A stretch of DNA of 64,000 bases. Origin: Bifidobacterium catenulatum PV20-2 (GTDB lineage Bacteria; Actinomycetota; Actinomycetes; Actinomycetales; Bifidobacteriaceae). A program made the translations under genes and the position numbers. The notes under the pieces are model-generated. The model saw nothing but the letters and a program-made list of their open reading frames with translations, searched no databases and was not told where the DNA came from. This document shows positions 1 to 9,033 of the stretch, in pieces. Numbering within the stretch: position 1 is the stretch's first letter; each line of letters opens with the position of its first letter. The stretch is from contig NZ_CP007456.1 of the NCBI RefSeq assembly GCF_000800455.1, forward strand, positions 2,046,001 to 2,110,000, in the 5' to 3' direction.

Positions 1-31
1 ACGCCAACCGCAAATCACAAATCACAATGCA

Positions 32-65
32 AAAGACCCGTCATGCGATCACACGACGGGTCTTT
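32..65 (-). terminator. Hairpin terminator after the FAD oxidoreductase gene
   Basis: An 11-bp perfect inverted repeat (AAAGACCCGTC at 32-42, GACGGGTCTTT at 55-65) lies 35 bases beyond the stop of the minus-strand gene ending at 100. The following U-run on the minus strand is short, so termination strength is uncertain, and the symmetric stem could serve both strands. Confidence 0.7.
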
Positions 66-99
66 GCCAGCAACAACAGCATGTAGGACTTACTGAAAC

Positions 100-1689
100 T
101 TACTTTTCCTCGTGGTAGCTCTTGTCGGTATTGACGGACCACACGTTCTTCTTGGACGTCTTGCCATTCTTGATATTGCCGACGGCCTCGATGGCGGTTG
201 CCATGGAATGATCCATGTTGTTGTAGCGGTGCTGGCCGTTACGGCCGACACAGTACAGATTACCGAAGGAATCAAGGTATTCCACGAGCTCAGACATGCG
301 GTCGTACGTGTCGAAGTAGGCCGGATACGCCTTCTTCACGCGCTCACGATGGGAATCGATCACGTCCTGCGGGCCGTTGATGATCTGCATGCGGGTGAGC
401 TCCTGGATGGCGAACTTCTTCGCCTCCTCGTCAGACATGTTCCAGAAGGAATCACCCTCCTCGCAGAAGTATTCAAGGCCGATCCACACGGTGTTGTCAA
501 CATCCTTAACCAGATACGGGCTCCAGTTGTTGAAGATCTGCAGGCGGCCGACCTTATAGCCCGGATCCTGCACATAAATCCAGCAATCAGGCACGATCGG
601 CGGATTGCCAAGGGTGGGAATGTCGGTGGTGTTCGGCAAGCGCAGATGATTGACGAGCAGACCGACGGTCACGAAATCACGGTACGGCAGGCCGTTAGCG
701 ATTTCGGTCATATCCTTCGGCGCGGGCTTGCTGGAAGCATCCACGGCGTTGATGAGATCCTTGACCGGCATGGAAGAAATGAAGTCGTCCGCAGCCATTT
801 CGGTACGATTGCCTTCGGAATCCTCATACACCACGGAAGCGATCTTGCCGTCAGCCTGGCGAATCTCCACCACATTGGCATCGGTAATGACTTTCACGCC
901 CGCGGCCTCGCAGTTGGCCTCCACGGTTTCCCACAGCTGGCCCGGACCATACTTCGGATACCAGAATTCCTCAATCAGCGAGGTTTCAACCTCAGCATTG
1001 CTGCGCTTCTTCGGCAAGAGCTTCTGGAACGCGTTCTTCAGCACGCCCATAATGCTCAGGCCCTTGACGCGCTGCGCACCCCAATCGGCGGAAATCTGGG
1101 ACGGATGGCGACCCCACAGCTTCTCGGTATACCCCTCGAAGAACATGGAATACAGCTTGCGGCCGAAACGATTGATGTAGAAGTTCTCCAGATTGTCTTC
1201 CGGCAGCTTGTGCACCATGGACTTCAGATAGCTGAAACCGGCAACCAACGTAAGCTTCGGACCCATGGCCTTCAACGTGTTGGCACTCAGGGAAATCGGG
1301 TAGTCAAAGAAGTGGCGGTTCCAGTAAATACGAGACACGCGATGACGCTTGAGCATCACCTTGTCTTCGACTTCCGGATCCGGTCCGCCCGGTTCCATAT
1401 CGTGCTCACGACCGAGCTTCTTGTCATCATAGCTTGGCGCGCCCTGCAGCGGCAGGACCCCCTTCCACCAATCCATGATGCGTTCGTCCTTCGAGAAGAA
1501 ACGATGGCCACCAATATCCATACGGTTGCCATCATGCTTGACGGTGCGGGAGATGCCGCCGAATTCGCGGGTCGCTTCCAACACGGTCACGTCGTAGTTC
1601 TCGGAGCCACCGTCCTTGACGAGCTCCCAAGCGGCGGTCAGGCCTGCAGGGCCACCGCCGATAATCACCACGGATTGCTTTTGCGTCAC
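100..1689 (-). CDS. FAD-dependent amine-oxidase/UDP-galactopyranose-mutase-like oxidoreductase
   Basis: A 529-residue cytosolic flavoprotein. The N-terminus has the dinucleotide-binding fingerprint VVIIGGGPAGLTAAWEL (about residues 7-23), followed about 20 residues later by an acidic residue closing the beta-alpha-beta unit (VTVLEA) and then GGISRT, as in amine oxidase, protoporphyrinogen oxidase and UDP-galactopyranose-mutase-like proteins. A C-terminal FAD contact segment (LYCVGRNGQHRYNNMDHSM) is present. The substrate is not evident. The protein is longer than Glf (about 390 residues) and differs from the true Glf encoded at 44730-45908, so a role in surface sugar metabolism is only an analogy. 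The gene is monocistronic, with a terminator behind it and an AAGGAGA ribosome-binding site before its ATG. Confidence 0.8.
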   Translation of the reverse strand: MTQKQSVVIIGGGPAGLTAAWELVKDGGSENYDVTVLEATREFGGISRTVKHDGNRMDIGGHRFFSKDERIMDWWKGVLPLQGAPSYDDKKLGREHDMEPGGPDPEVEDKVMLKRHRVSRIYWNRHFFDYPISLSANTLKAMGPKLTLVAGFSYLKSMVHKLPEDNLENFYINRFGRKLYSMFFEGYTEKLWGRHPSQISADWGAQRVKGLSIMGVLKNAFQKLLPKKRSNAEVETSLIEEFWYPKYGPGQLWETVEANCEAAGVKVITDANVVEIRQADGKIASVVYEDSEGNRTEMAADDFISSMPVKDLINAVDASSKPAPKDMTEIANGLPYRDFVTVGLLVNHLRLPNTTDIPTLGNPPIVPDCWIYVQDPGYKVGRLQIFNNWSPYLVKDVDNTVWIGLEYFCEEGDSFWNMSDEEAKKFAIQELTRMQIINGPQDVIDSHRERVKKAYPAYFDTYDRMSELVEYLDSFGNLYCVGRNGQHRYNNMDHSMATAIEAVGNIKNGKTSKKNVWSVNTDKSYHEEK

Positions 1690-1877
1690 TTTGAGGTCTC
1701 CTTATGAAAACAAAAATCCCTGATAGTCTACCCGAGGGTAGGGAAACGAACATCGCAACTTGTGCGAATGCTTACAAAATCAAGCCAAGTCAGGCAATGC
1801 CAAGCCGAGCTGTCTAAAACAAGCAAGGCAATATCAGGCCAAGCAAAGCGATGCGCGACCACGCACGACCATATCGA

Positions 1878-2189
1878 CTATATGGAATCAGGAATGTCGA
1901 TATCGGTTTTCTGCACTTCCTCGACATTGACGTCCTTGAAAGTGACGATACGCACATTCTTGACGAAACGGCTGGAACGATAGACATCCCACACCCACGC
2001 GTCGGTCAAACGCACGTCGAAATACACGTCCTGACCGGCGGAACGCACGTTGAAATCGACTTTATTTGCCAGATAAAAACGACGCTCCGTCTCAACAACG
2101 TAAGTAAATAATTTAATAACGTCGCGATATTCCTTATACAAAGCCAGTTCTGCGTCGGTTTCGTAATTATCGAGATCCTCGGCGCTCAT
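1878..2189 (-). CDS. DUF2469 family protein
   Basis: About 103 residues. It matches the conserved actinobacterial DUF2469 family: the blocks MSAEDLDNYETDAELALY, YVVETERRFYLANKVD, DAWVWDVYR and FVKNVRIVTFKDVNVEE are all present. No biochemical function is established; in many actinobacteria the gene sits near rnhB. The ATG at 2189 is chosen because it overlaps the upstream stop as TGATG and has GGAAGG seven bases before it. A GTG three bases upstream is also possible. Translational coupling to the upstream acetyltransferase is likely. Confidence 0.85.
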   Translation of the reverse strand: MSAEDLDNYETDAELALYKEYRDVIKLFTYVVETERRFYLANKVDFNVRSAGQDVYFDVRLTDAWVWDVYRSSRFVKNVRIVTFKDVNVEEVQKTDIDIPDSI

Positions 2190-3304
2190 CACTTACCTTC
2201 CACATCACGCTTGCGACCACGACCGAGCGTACGCCACCAAGCTTCCTTCGACGTCTTGCGCTCGCCAGCCGTATACGGCCAGCTGTTTTGATCATCGGCA
2301 TCACCATTAACGGGCTTGCGATCATCACGCTCGCTTTGCCGTGCAGCATTCACGCCTTCGGCGTTCTTCCGCTTCTGCTGAGGTGCGTTCGATTCGCCTG
2401 CCGCACCGAAAGCTGTTTCCTGCGCGGATTCCGTGATGGTTGCGGACTTGGCTTCGTCTCCATGCGCGCTTTCCACATCATGCTTCACGTCCTTCTTGCT
2501 ATTCAAACGAATGGCGATCGAATGCTCACGTGCGCTCAAAGCCTCCTTGACGCCCGGATTGTCTTCGATCACGTGCATGCCGAACGCGTCAAGCGATCGG
2601 ATCGGATCAAACTCGTCAACCAGCGTATCCATAACGATCAAATCCTGGTAACGGTTCTGCGAGGCGTTCCACAGGGCGTCGCGGGAGCGGCCGGAAGGCA
2701 CGAATCCCAACGACTGGTACACGGACACGGAACGCGTATTCTGTTCGGGCACGGCGACCCAAATGCGATGCATGCCAAGGCCTGACGGCTCCGGCGCAAG
2801 ACCGTACGCCATCACGCGCGGCATGATGTCTCGCGAATAGCCACGGCCCCGGTAATCCTTGCCAAGCACCACCTGAATGCGGGCGGAACGGGCCCAACCG
2901 TCAACATCGATCAGGAAAATCATGCCGATCACATTGTCGGAATTCGCGGCATCAATCTCACCATCGCCATCATGATCGGCTTCAGTGACGATGGACCATG
3001 CGATCGTGCGACGTGATTCCGGGTCCCCCACACCGGATTCGGATGGAGCCTCGCCTTGGGACCATGCCACGGAACGACGCACCCACGCACGCACCGCGCC
3101 ACGCTCGGCAACCCGGTCCTTACCGGTGATTCCGGAAGCGCCGACGTACGCCTCGATGGCGTCCATGCGGTCGAGATCCTCGATCACGGCCGGGCGCAGA
3201 TGCACCATCTCGCCCTTGATAGGCGGCACAACGATACGATCCGGCAATTCACGCGACTGCTGATTCGACTGCTCCTGTGTTGCAGCCTCAAGATTCTCTG
3301 GCAT
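2189..3304 (-). CDS. GNAT-family N-acetyltransferase with disordered C-terminal tail
   Basis: About 371 residues. Residues about 35-240 form a GNAT fold of the RimJ/RimL type: the acetyl-CoA loop is seen as VVLGKDYRGRGYSRDIMPRVMAYG, followed by NTRSVSVYQSLGFVPSGRSRDALW. The last about 110 residues are charged and low in complexity (many Lys, Asp, Glu, Ala), probably disordered. The acceptor substrate is unknown. The ATG at 3304 (MPENLEAATQ) follows AGGGGACAGGA; earlier in-frame starts lack a site and give an unusual Cys/Arg-rich leader. It forms an overlapping pair with the DUF2469 gene. Confidence 0.75.
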   Translation of the reverse strand: MPENLEAATQEQSNQQSRELPDRIVVPPIKGEMVHLRPAVIEDLDRMDAIEAYVGASGITGKDRVAERGAVRAWVRRSVAWSQGEAPSESGVGDPESRRTIAWSIVTEADHDGDGEIDAANSDNVIGMIFLIDVDGWARSARIQVVLGKDYRGRGYSRDIMPRVMAYGLAPEPSGLGMHRIWVAVPEQNTRSVSVYQSLGFVPSGRSRDALWNASQNRYQDLIVMDTLVDEFDPIRSLDAFGMHVIEDNPGVKEALSAREHSIAIRLNSKKDVKHDVESAHGDEAKSATITESAQETAFGAAGESNAPQQKRKNAEGVNAARQSERDDRKPVNGDADDQNSWPYTAGERKTSKEAWWRTLGRGRKRDVEGK

Positions 3305-3513
3305 TTTCCTGTCCCCTACATCATTGCAGGCACGACCGTCGCCGCACCTATACCGAGGGTATTGTACCCGACTGTATGTCAGCTGTGAATTGGCGCGGCG
3401 GCAATCGTTGTACATCTTCCTCTATCAGCATAACTTGGTATTGGAAGACACGTTGGTAATCATAAGAAAAACAACTGGCGATTACGCTCTCCCTTTCTTT
3501 CGGAAAGATAAGG

Positions 3514-3548
3514 AAACGCACGTCCCAAGTTTTTTGGAACGTGCGTTT
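3514..3548 (-). terminator. Hairpin downstream of gatB
   Basis: Inverted repeat AAACGCACGT / ACGTGCGTTT around an AT-rich loop, 39 bases past the gatB stop. It is the only strong stem in the 170 bases between gatB and the acetyltransferase start, so it probably ends the gatCAB transcript. Confidence 0.6.
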
Positions 3549-3586
3549 TCGTGCGATTCAGCAATCGCAAGTAAACGTTGCAAACG

Positions 3587-5083
3587 TCACTTAATCTTGC
3601 TCATCACGATCTTGGTAACGGCCTTCGCGTCAGCCTGACCGCGAGTAGCGCGCATGACGGCACCAATGATGGCACCCATCGGCTTCATGTTGCCGCTCTT
3701 GAGCTTTTCAACGATGTCAGGATTGGCTGCGAGCGCCTCATCCACGGCCTTTTCGAGAGCGCCGTCATCAGACACGACCTGGAAGCCATGCTTCTTGACG
3801 ACCTCATCCGGAGTACCCTCGCCGGCGAGCACACCTGCGACGGTCTGCTTGGCCAGCTTGTCGTTGAGCTTGCCGTCGGCGATCAACTTCTCGACTTCAG
3901 CCACATCGGCCGGAGTGATCGGCAGCTCTTCGAGGCTCACACCCTTGTTGTTGGCTTCACGGCTCAGCTCGCCCAGCCACCACTTCTTGGCACCGGCTGC
4001 GGTGGCACCGGCCTTGACGGTTTCCTCAAGCAGATCCAGAGCGTCGGCGTTGAGCACGTCGCGCATCTCCAGATCGTTAAAGCCCCACTCGCCCTTCAGG
4101 CGGTTGCGGCGCTCACGCGGCATTTCCGGCATCTGGGCCTTCATCTCTTCGATGTGCTCCTTGGTGATGTGCAGCATCACCAAATCCGGATCCGGGAAGT
4201 AGCGGTAGTCGTCGGCGTCGGACTTCACGCGGCCGCCGGCGGTGGTCTGAGAAGCCTCATCCCAGTGACGGGTCTCCTGCAGAATCTCGCCGCCTTCGGA
4301 AAGGATGGCGGCCTGACGGCGGATCTCATACTGGATGGTCTTCTCGATACCGCGGAACGAGTTCACGTTCTTGGTTTCGGAACGGGTGCCGAACGGGTCG
4401 GACGGGCTGTTGCGCAGCGACACGTTCACGTCGGCACGCATGTTGCCCTGTTCCATACGAGCATGGGAGATGTTCAACGCACGCACGATGTCGCGGATGG
4501 CGCGCATATAGGCGCCTGCGATTTCGGGGGCACGGTCTCCGGCGCCTTCGATCGGCTTGGTCACGATTTCGATCAGCGGCACGCCTGCACGGTTGTAATC
4601 AACCAAGGAGTGATCGGCGCCTTCGATACGGCCGTCAGCACCACCGACGTGGGTGTTCTTGCCGGCGTCGTCTTCGATGTGGGCGCGTTCGATCGGCACG
4701 CGGAACACGGTGCCGTCCTCAAGTTCCACATCAAGATAGCCGTTGCCATTGGTCGGCTTGTCGTACTGCGAGATCTGGTAATCGCGCGGCATATCCGGGT
4801 AGAAGTAGTTCTTACGTGCGAACTGGCTCCATTCGGCGATTTCGCAATGCAGGGCCAGACCCAGCTTGATCGCGTAATCGACGGCGGTCTTGTTGACTAC
4901 CGGCAGAGAGCCCGGCAAACCAAGGCTCACCGGGGTGAGCTGGCTGTTCGGATCGCCGCCGAACGAGACTTCGGCCGGGCAGAACAGCTTCGTGGTGGTG
5001 CTCAGCTCAACATGGGTTTCCAGACCGATGACCGGGTCGAATTTCTTGACGGCATCGGCGTACTTCATCAACTTTTCAGCCAT
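3587..5083 (-). CDS. gatB: Asp-tRNA(Asn)/Glu-tRNA(Gln) amidotransferase subunit B
   Basis: 498 residues, full length for GatB. This subunit kinases and binds the mischarged tRNA so that ammonia from GatA can convert Glu-tRNA(Gln) or Asp-tRNA(Asn) to the amide form. Diagnostic blocks are [21 protein letters not shown] near the N-terminus, the [15 protein letters not shown] segment, and [10 protein letters not shown]. The C-terminal tRNA-binding YqeY-like tail ends with the usual [13 protein letters not shown]. The ATG at 5083 follows CGGAGGAAAG. It is the last gene of gatC-gatA-gatB, 25 bases after gatA. Confidence 0.97.
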   Translation of the reverse strand: MAEKLMKYADAVKKFDPVIGLETHVELSTTTKLFCPAEVSFGGDPNSQLTPVSLGLPGSLPVVNKTAVDYAIKLGLALHCEIAEWSQFARKNYFYPDMPRDYQISQYDKPTNGNGYLDVELEDGTVFRVPIERAHIEDDAGKNTHVGGADGRIEGADHSLVDYNRAGVPLIEIVTKPIEGAGDRAPEIAGAYMRAIRDIVRALNISHARMEQGNMRADVNVSLRNSPSDPFGTRSETKNVNSFRGIEKTIQYEIRRQAAILSEGGEILQETRHWDEASQTTAGGRVKSDADDYRYFPDPDLVMLHITKEHIEEMKAQMPEMPRERRNRLKGEWGFNDLEMRDVLNADALDLLEETVKAGATAAGAKKWWLGELSREANNKGVSLEELPITPADVAEVEKLIADGKLNDKLAKQTVAGVLAGEGTPDEVVKKHGFQVVSDDGALEKAVDEALAANPDIVEKLKSGNMKPMGAIIGAVMRATRGQADAKAVTKIVMSKIK

Positions 5084-5108
5084 TTTGTTTTCTTTCCTCC
5101 GATGCTTC

Positions 5109-6638
5109 TTACTTGTTCAAGCCGTCGAGCCACGGGGTTTTCAGGGACTGCCAGATCGGACCGTTCCAGTCTTCCTCGAGAGCTGCTTCAAGAGCTGCGG
5201 CAGGCTTGTACATGGCCTCGTCGCGCTGCTGCGGAGCGAGGAACTGGAAGCCGACCGGCAAACCGTCGTCGCTCAGACCAGCAGGAATGCTCATGGCCGG
5301 AACGCCGGCAAGGTTGGCCGGAATGGTGGTGATATCGATGGCATACATAGCCATCGGATCTTCAGTCTTCTCACCGAACTTGAATGCGGTGACCGGGCTG
5401 GTCGGGCCAACAAGCACGTCGACCTTGTCGAAGGCCTTCTTGAAGTCATCGATGATCAGGGTGCGCACCTTCTGCGCGGAACCGTACCATGCATCGTAAT
5501 AACCGGCGGACAGGGCGTACGTACCGAGGATGATACGACGCTTGACCTCGTCGCCGAAGCCGGCTTCACGAGTGTAGGCCATCATGTTGGCGGCGGTCTG
5601 AGGAACACCCGCCGGCGGCATGACGCGCAGACCGTAACGCATGCCATCGTAACGGGCCAGGTTGGAGCTGACCTCGGACGGCATGATGATGTAGTACGCA
5701 CCGAGGGAGTACGGCAGGTGAGGCAGAGACACCTCGGTGATCTCAGCACCCATTTCCTCGAGCTTCTTGACGCCTTCGTTGAAACGTGCCATAACGCCCG
5801 GCTGGAAACCTTCGCCACCGAGCTCCTTGATCAGACCGACCTTGAGGCCCTTCAGATCACGCTTCATGCCTTCGCGGGCGGCCGCCACCATCGGGCGCGG
5901 GCCTTCCGGAATGGACGTGGAATCACGCTTGTCGTGGCCGCCGATCACTTCCTGGAGCAGGGCCGCGTCGAGCACGGTGCGGGAGCACGGGCCGATCTGG
6001 TCGAGCGAGGAAGCCATGGCGATCGCACCGAAACGGGAGACGCCACCATAGGTCGGCTTGACGCCGACGGTACCGGTCAGCGAGCCCGGCTGGCGGATGG
6101 AACCGCCGGTATCCGTGCCCAGAGCGAGCGGAGCTTCGAATGCGGCCACGGCAGCTGCGGAGCCACCACCGGAACCGCCCGGAACGCGCTCGGTATCCCA
6201 CGGATTGTGGGTGGTTTGGTAGGCGGAGTGCTCGGTGGAGGAGCCCTGCGCGAACTCATCGAGGTTGGTCTTGCCCAGCAGCGGCATGCCCGCTGCCTTG
6301 AGCTTCTCAATGACGGTGGCATCGTACGGGGGCACCCAGCCTTCGAGGATCTTGGAGGCCGCGGTGGTTTCGATGCCCTTGGTGACGATCATGTCTTTGA
6401 TGGCGATCGGCACACCGGCGAGTTCCGGCAGTGCGGCCTTTTCCTCATCGGACTTGGCGTCGAAGGCATCGGCCTGTTCGAGGGCCTGTTCGCCGGACAC
6501 CTTCAGGAAGGCCTTGATGCTCGGCTCAGCAGCCTCGATGACTTCGAGGTGCGCTTCGACCAGCTCACGGCTGGAGACTTCCTTGGACTTGATCTTGGCC
6601 GCCATCTCAGCGGCGGAAAGCTTGACGAGTTCGCTCAT
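5109..6638 (-). CDS. gatA: Asp-tRNA(Asn)/Glu-tRNA(Gln) amidotransferase subunit A
   Basis: 509 residues. Amidase-signature glutaminase subunit that releases ammonia from glutamine. The Lys-cisSer-Ser triad regions are visible: [14 protein letters not shown] (Lys), the Gly/Ser loop [15 protein letters not shown], and [14 protein letters not shown] with the nucleophilic serine. The ATG at 6638 ([10 protein letters not shown]) has GGGAGGAGTGAC directly upstream; the earlier ATG is inside gatC. gatC stops one base before, so the two are almost certainly translationally coupled. Confidence 0.97.
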   Translation of the reverse strand: MSELVKLSAAEMAAKIKSKEVSSRELVEAHLEVIEAAEPSIKAFLKVSGEQALEQADAFDAKSDEEKAALPELAGVPIAIKDMIVTKGIETTAASKILEGWVPPYDATVIEKLKAAGMPLLGKTNLDEFAQGSSTEHSAYQTTHNPWDTERVPGGSGGGSAAAVAAFEAPLALGTDTGGSIRQPGSLTGTVGVKPTYGGVSRFGAIAMASSLDQIGPCSRTVLDAALLQEVIGGHDKRDSTSIPEGPRPMVAAAREGMKRDLKGLKVGLIKELGGEGFQPGVMARFNEGVKKLEEMGAEITEVSLPHLPYSLGAYYIIMPSEVSSNLARYDGMRYGLRVMPPAGVPQTAANMMAYTREAGFGDEVKRRIILGTYALSAGYYDAWYGSAQKVRTLIIDDFKKAFDKVDVLVGPTSPVTAFKFGEKTEDPMAMYAIDITTIPANLAGVPAMSIPAGLSDDGLPVGFQFLAPQQRDEAMYKPAAALEAALEEDWNGPIWQSLKTPWLDGLNK

Positions 6639-6639
6639 G

Positions 6640-6936
6640 TCACTCCTCCCCCAGAATGCGCGGTGCAACGAACATGCCGGCCTCGGAAACCGGGGCTCCC
6701 GCGGTGGCCTCTTCCTGAGTCAGCGGGGTTTCCGGCACATCCGGACGCAGGTAGGCTTCCAGCGGAATCGGGTTCGCGGTTGGTTCCACATCGTCGGTAG
6801 CGACTTCCTGGACCTTGTTGATGGATTCTGCGATGACGTTCAGATCGCCCTGCAGACGGGTGATCTCCTCGTCAGTAAGTGCAATTCGGGCCAAATCGCC
6901 CAGATGCACGATTTCTTCTTTGGTGAAAGTAGGCAT
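6640..6936 (-). CDS. gatC: Asp-tRNA(Asn)/Glu-tRNA(Gln) amidotransferase subunit C
   Basis: 98 residues, normal for GatC, which wraps around GatA and GatB and stabilises the complex. It begins [20 protein letters not shown] and ends with the typical amidotransferase-C block PLRED-like [10 protein letters not shown]...APRILGEE. The ATG at 6936 is chosen from this family start; an upstream in-frame extension is Arg/Trp-rich and unlike GatC. First gene of the gatCAB operon. The 292 bases upstream (6937-7228) show no gene. Confidence 0.93.
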   Translation of the reverse strand: MPTFTKEEIVHLGDLARIALTDEEITRLQGDLNVIAESINKVQEVATDDVEPTANPIPLEAYLRPDVPETPLTQEEATAGAPVSEAGMFVAPRILGEE

Positions 6937-7228
6937 GTCCCTAACATTAACGCGTCTGTGTGACGAGCGCCCCGCCCATTTCGCCCATCGCCCCAGCCTC
7001 ATGCTCCAACAGCAACGGCCTCGCCGAAACAGCAGCAACAGCCCAGCCACACCAGCACACCGTCCCACCAAAGTCCCGTCAAAAGCGCATCAGAAGCACA
7101 TCAGGGTCGCACCAAAAGCACTCGCGCAGTCCCAAATCCCCCATCCACTGGAACAATCATCCCGCTAGCAGACCTCTAATCGTCCCGATCCTTCCAGTCA
7201 CTGGAGGATTTGGAACGATAGGAGCCGG

Positions 7229-8179
7229 TCAGGACTGGGGCGCGGCGTGCTGAGCGATCCAGGCATGCATGGAAACCGCAGCGGCAGCTCCGGCGTTAAT
7301 GGAACGCACCGAACCGAATTGGGAAATGTAGACCACGTCATCCGCCAGCTCAAGCGCTTTTTCGGACAGGCCCGGGCCTTCCGCACCAAACAACATAAGG
7401 CATCGCTTTGGGAAGCAATACGTTTCCATCGGCACCGCACCCGGAATGATGTCAAGCGCAATCACCCGCGCAGCCTTCAGCTCGGCAATACGCTGATCAA
7501 TCGCCGCAAGCTGCGTCATATAGGCCAACTTGTTCCCATTTTCAGCGCTAATTGCGGCTGAAACATCCATTGAAATGCCAGATGGAGCACACTCAGCAAC
7601 ACGGCCTTCATTCAGTGAGGCGGCATCGTTCATACCGGCACCGTGCCCACTTTCCGCATTTTCGTGCATATGTAATGCGATTGCGGAGGCTTGCGATTGT
7701 GCCGCCGCAATTTCTCCGGCAATGCGCAGCTTCCAGCACTCGACCAGTTCGGTTATGGAAGGGTGGTTTTCGACATGCTGGTACAGTTCCGTCATCAACG
7801 CGCCCTTGCGATTCCACTTATGAGGACCGACGATATGCACGCGTTTTGCCTGAAATGCGTTGGCAGTGCGCACCATCGATCCGATATTGAAATCGTGCGT
7901 CCAGTTTTCCACGGCAACCTCAAAATCATGGCGCCCATGAGCGTCAAGATCGTCTTTGATAGCCGAAACCGTCCAGTAACGATACCGGTCAAGCACGTTG
8001 CGACGATCACCCTCGTCAAGCAGAGACGAGTCGAACCGACGATCGTAATTCGGCGATTGCGGATCATCCGGACGGGGCTCGCCAAGATGCGCTTCAGCCC
8101 ACGGCCCTACGCCCACTTCACGAAAGACTGGCTCTCCGGATGCTTTCGCTGCAATATCGATGGGATTAGGCTGATGCAC
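7229..8179 (-). CDS. TrmH/SpoU-family RNA 2'-O-methyltransferase
   Basis: About 316 residues. The C-terminal half carries the SPOUT knot motifs: NIGSMVRTANAFQAKRVHIVG (motif 1), IALDIIPGAVPMETYCFPKRCLMLFGAEGPGLS (motif 2) and VVYISQFGSVRSINAGAAAAVSMHAW (motif 3, with the usual hydrophobic-Ser-Ile-Asn core). It should methylate a ribose in tRNA or rRNA with S-adenosylmethionine; the target base is unknown. The middle (about residues 130-210) holds a poorly conserved insertion. I place the start at the GTG at 8179 because GAGGAGAAATCGC lies directly before it; the GTG at 8194 overlaps that ribosome-binding site. Confidence 0.85.
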   Translation of the reverse strand: MHQPNPIDIAAKASGEPVFREVGVGPWAEAHLGEPRPDDPQSPNYDRRFDSSLLDEGDRRNVLDRYRYWTVSAIKDDLDAHGRHDFEVAVENWTHDFNIGSMVRTANAFQAKRVHIVGPHKWNRKGALMTELYQHVENHPSITELVECWKLRIAGEIAAAQSQASAIALHMHENAESGHGAGMNDAASLNEGRVAECAPSGISMDVSAAISAENGNKLAYMTQLAAIDQRIAELKAARVIALDIIPGAVPMETYCFPKRCLMLFGAEGPGLSEKALELADDVVYISQFGSVRSINAGAAAAVSMHAWIAQHAAPQS

Positions 8180-8319
8180 GCGATTTCTCCTCACAACTCA
8201 TTAATCAATCCAACTAGACGCAAAGTCGTGAAACGTTCCGTGAAACACGATATTTAGCGTCATCGAACCACCAATACAACCGAAAAGCTGCGGTACCTCG
8301 ATACTTAGCGTCGCGACAC

Positions 8320-8970
8320 TTAGTGAAGTTCCGATTCCTTGAATACTTCCACAAACGGCAGATCGGATTCGCTTCCGTCAACCGGATTGATGACCTTGAT
8401 AGAAGGCGACGCCATATCGACGCCACCAATCAGCGATGCGACGGCAAGCACTTCGGCGCCCTCGTTTTTCACCACGGAGAAGTCAAGGCTCAGCTCGTTG
8501 CCATTGCGCAACGTAACCAACGAGGACGTCTGCACATACGACTTTTCAGACAGCCAGGAATCCAACAAAACCACGCGCTTGCCCGCAATCGAAGGCCCCT
8601 TTATGGACGGATACACGAAATCCATCACGAAACCGTTAAGGTTCTCCCCACGCGAAGCGGCCGCCTGAATCATGGCGGACACCAGCGGAACCGCGGCCGC
8701 GGTCAACGCACCCACCGCGTCGAAATCGTCTACGGAATAACCGGCCTCTTCCAACGTGTCCAACAGGATATGCCCAACGATCGAAGCGCCACGATGGTCG
8801 AACAGCACGGAGGAAAGCTCCGAGAATGGCTTGTCGGCCATTTCAGCCTGCAACAGCGACTTTAGCTGGTCACGCGGCTCAAGCATGGCGAAATCGATGT
8901 CGCTATGAACGGGAGCATCAGCAGTCGCAGCAACCGACTTGGTCTTACGGAAAGTCTTCTCTTCGGTCAT
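8320..8970 (-). CDS. Degenerate orotate-phosphoribosyltransferase-like protein
   Basis: 216 residues with the overall pattern of a type I phosphoribosyltransferase (PyrE-like): VLFDHRGASIVGHILLDTLEE..., DFDAVGALTAAAVPLVSAMIQAAASRG, then GKRVVLLDSWLSEKSYVQTSSLVTLRNG. In active enzymes the last block is the PRPP loop with two consecutive acidic residues and a TTG/TGG. Here it reads LLDSWLSEKS, so the key acidic pair and the Gly-rich loop are lost. Catalysis by the standard route looks unlikely; a binding or regulatory role is possible. It lies between rmuC and the RNA methylase on the same strand. No close family name is certain. Confidence 0.55.
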   Translation of the reverse strand: MTEEKTFRKTKSVAATADAPVHSDIDFAMLEPRDQLKSLLQAEMADKPFSELSSVLFDHRGASIVGHILLDTLEEAGYSVDDFDAVGALTAAAVPLVSAMIQAAASRGENLNGFVMDFVYPSIKGPSIAGKRVVLLDSWLSEKSYVQTSSLVTLRNGNELSLDFSVVKNEGAEVLAVASLIGGVDMASPSIKVINPVDGSESDLPFVEVFKESELH

Positions 8971-9033
8971 GCTCCTAGCCTATCCTTTCGGCTCGTCAAA
9001 CCTTATCTCATACCGACACGTATCAGGCAAAGA

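Noticed and set aside
112..1707. A 531-codon open frame on the plus strand
   Set aside because: It is the mirror frame of the FAD oxidoreductase gene; its His/Arg/Val-rich sequence has no family features, while the minus-strand product is a clear flavoprotein.
3578..6800. Two long plus-strand open frames over gatB and gatA
   Set aside because: Both are antisense frames opened by high G+C; the GatB and GatA products on the minus strand are unmistakable.
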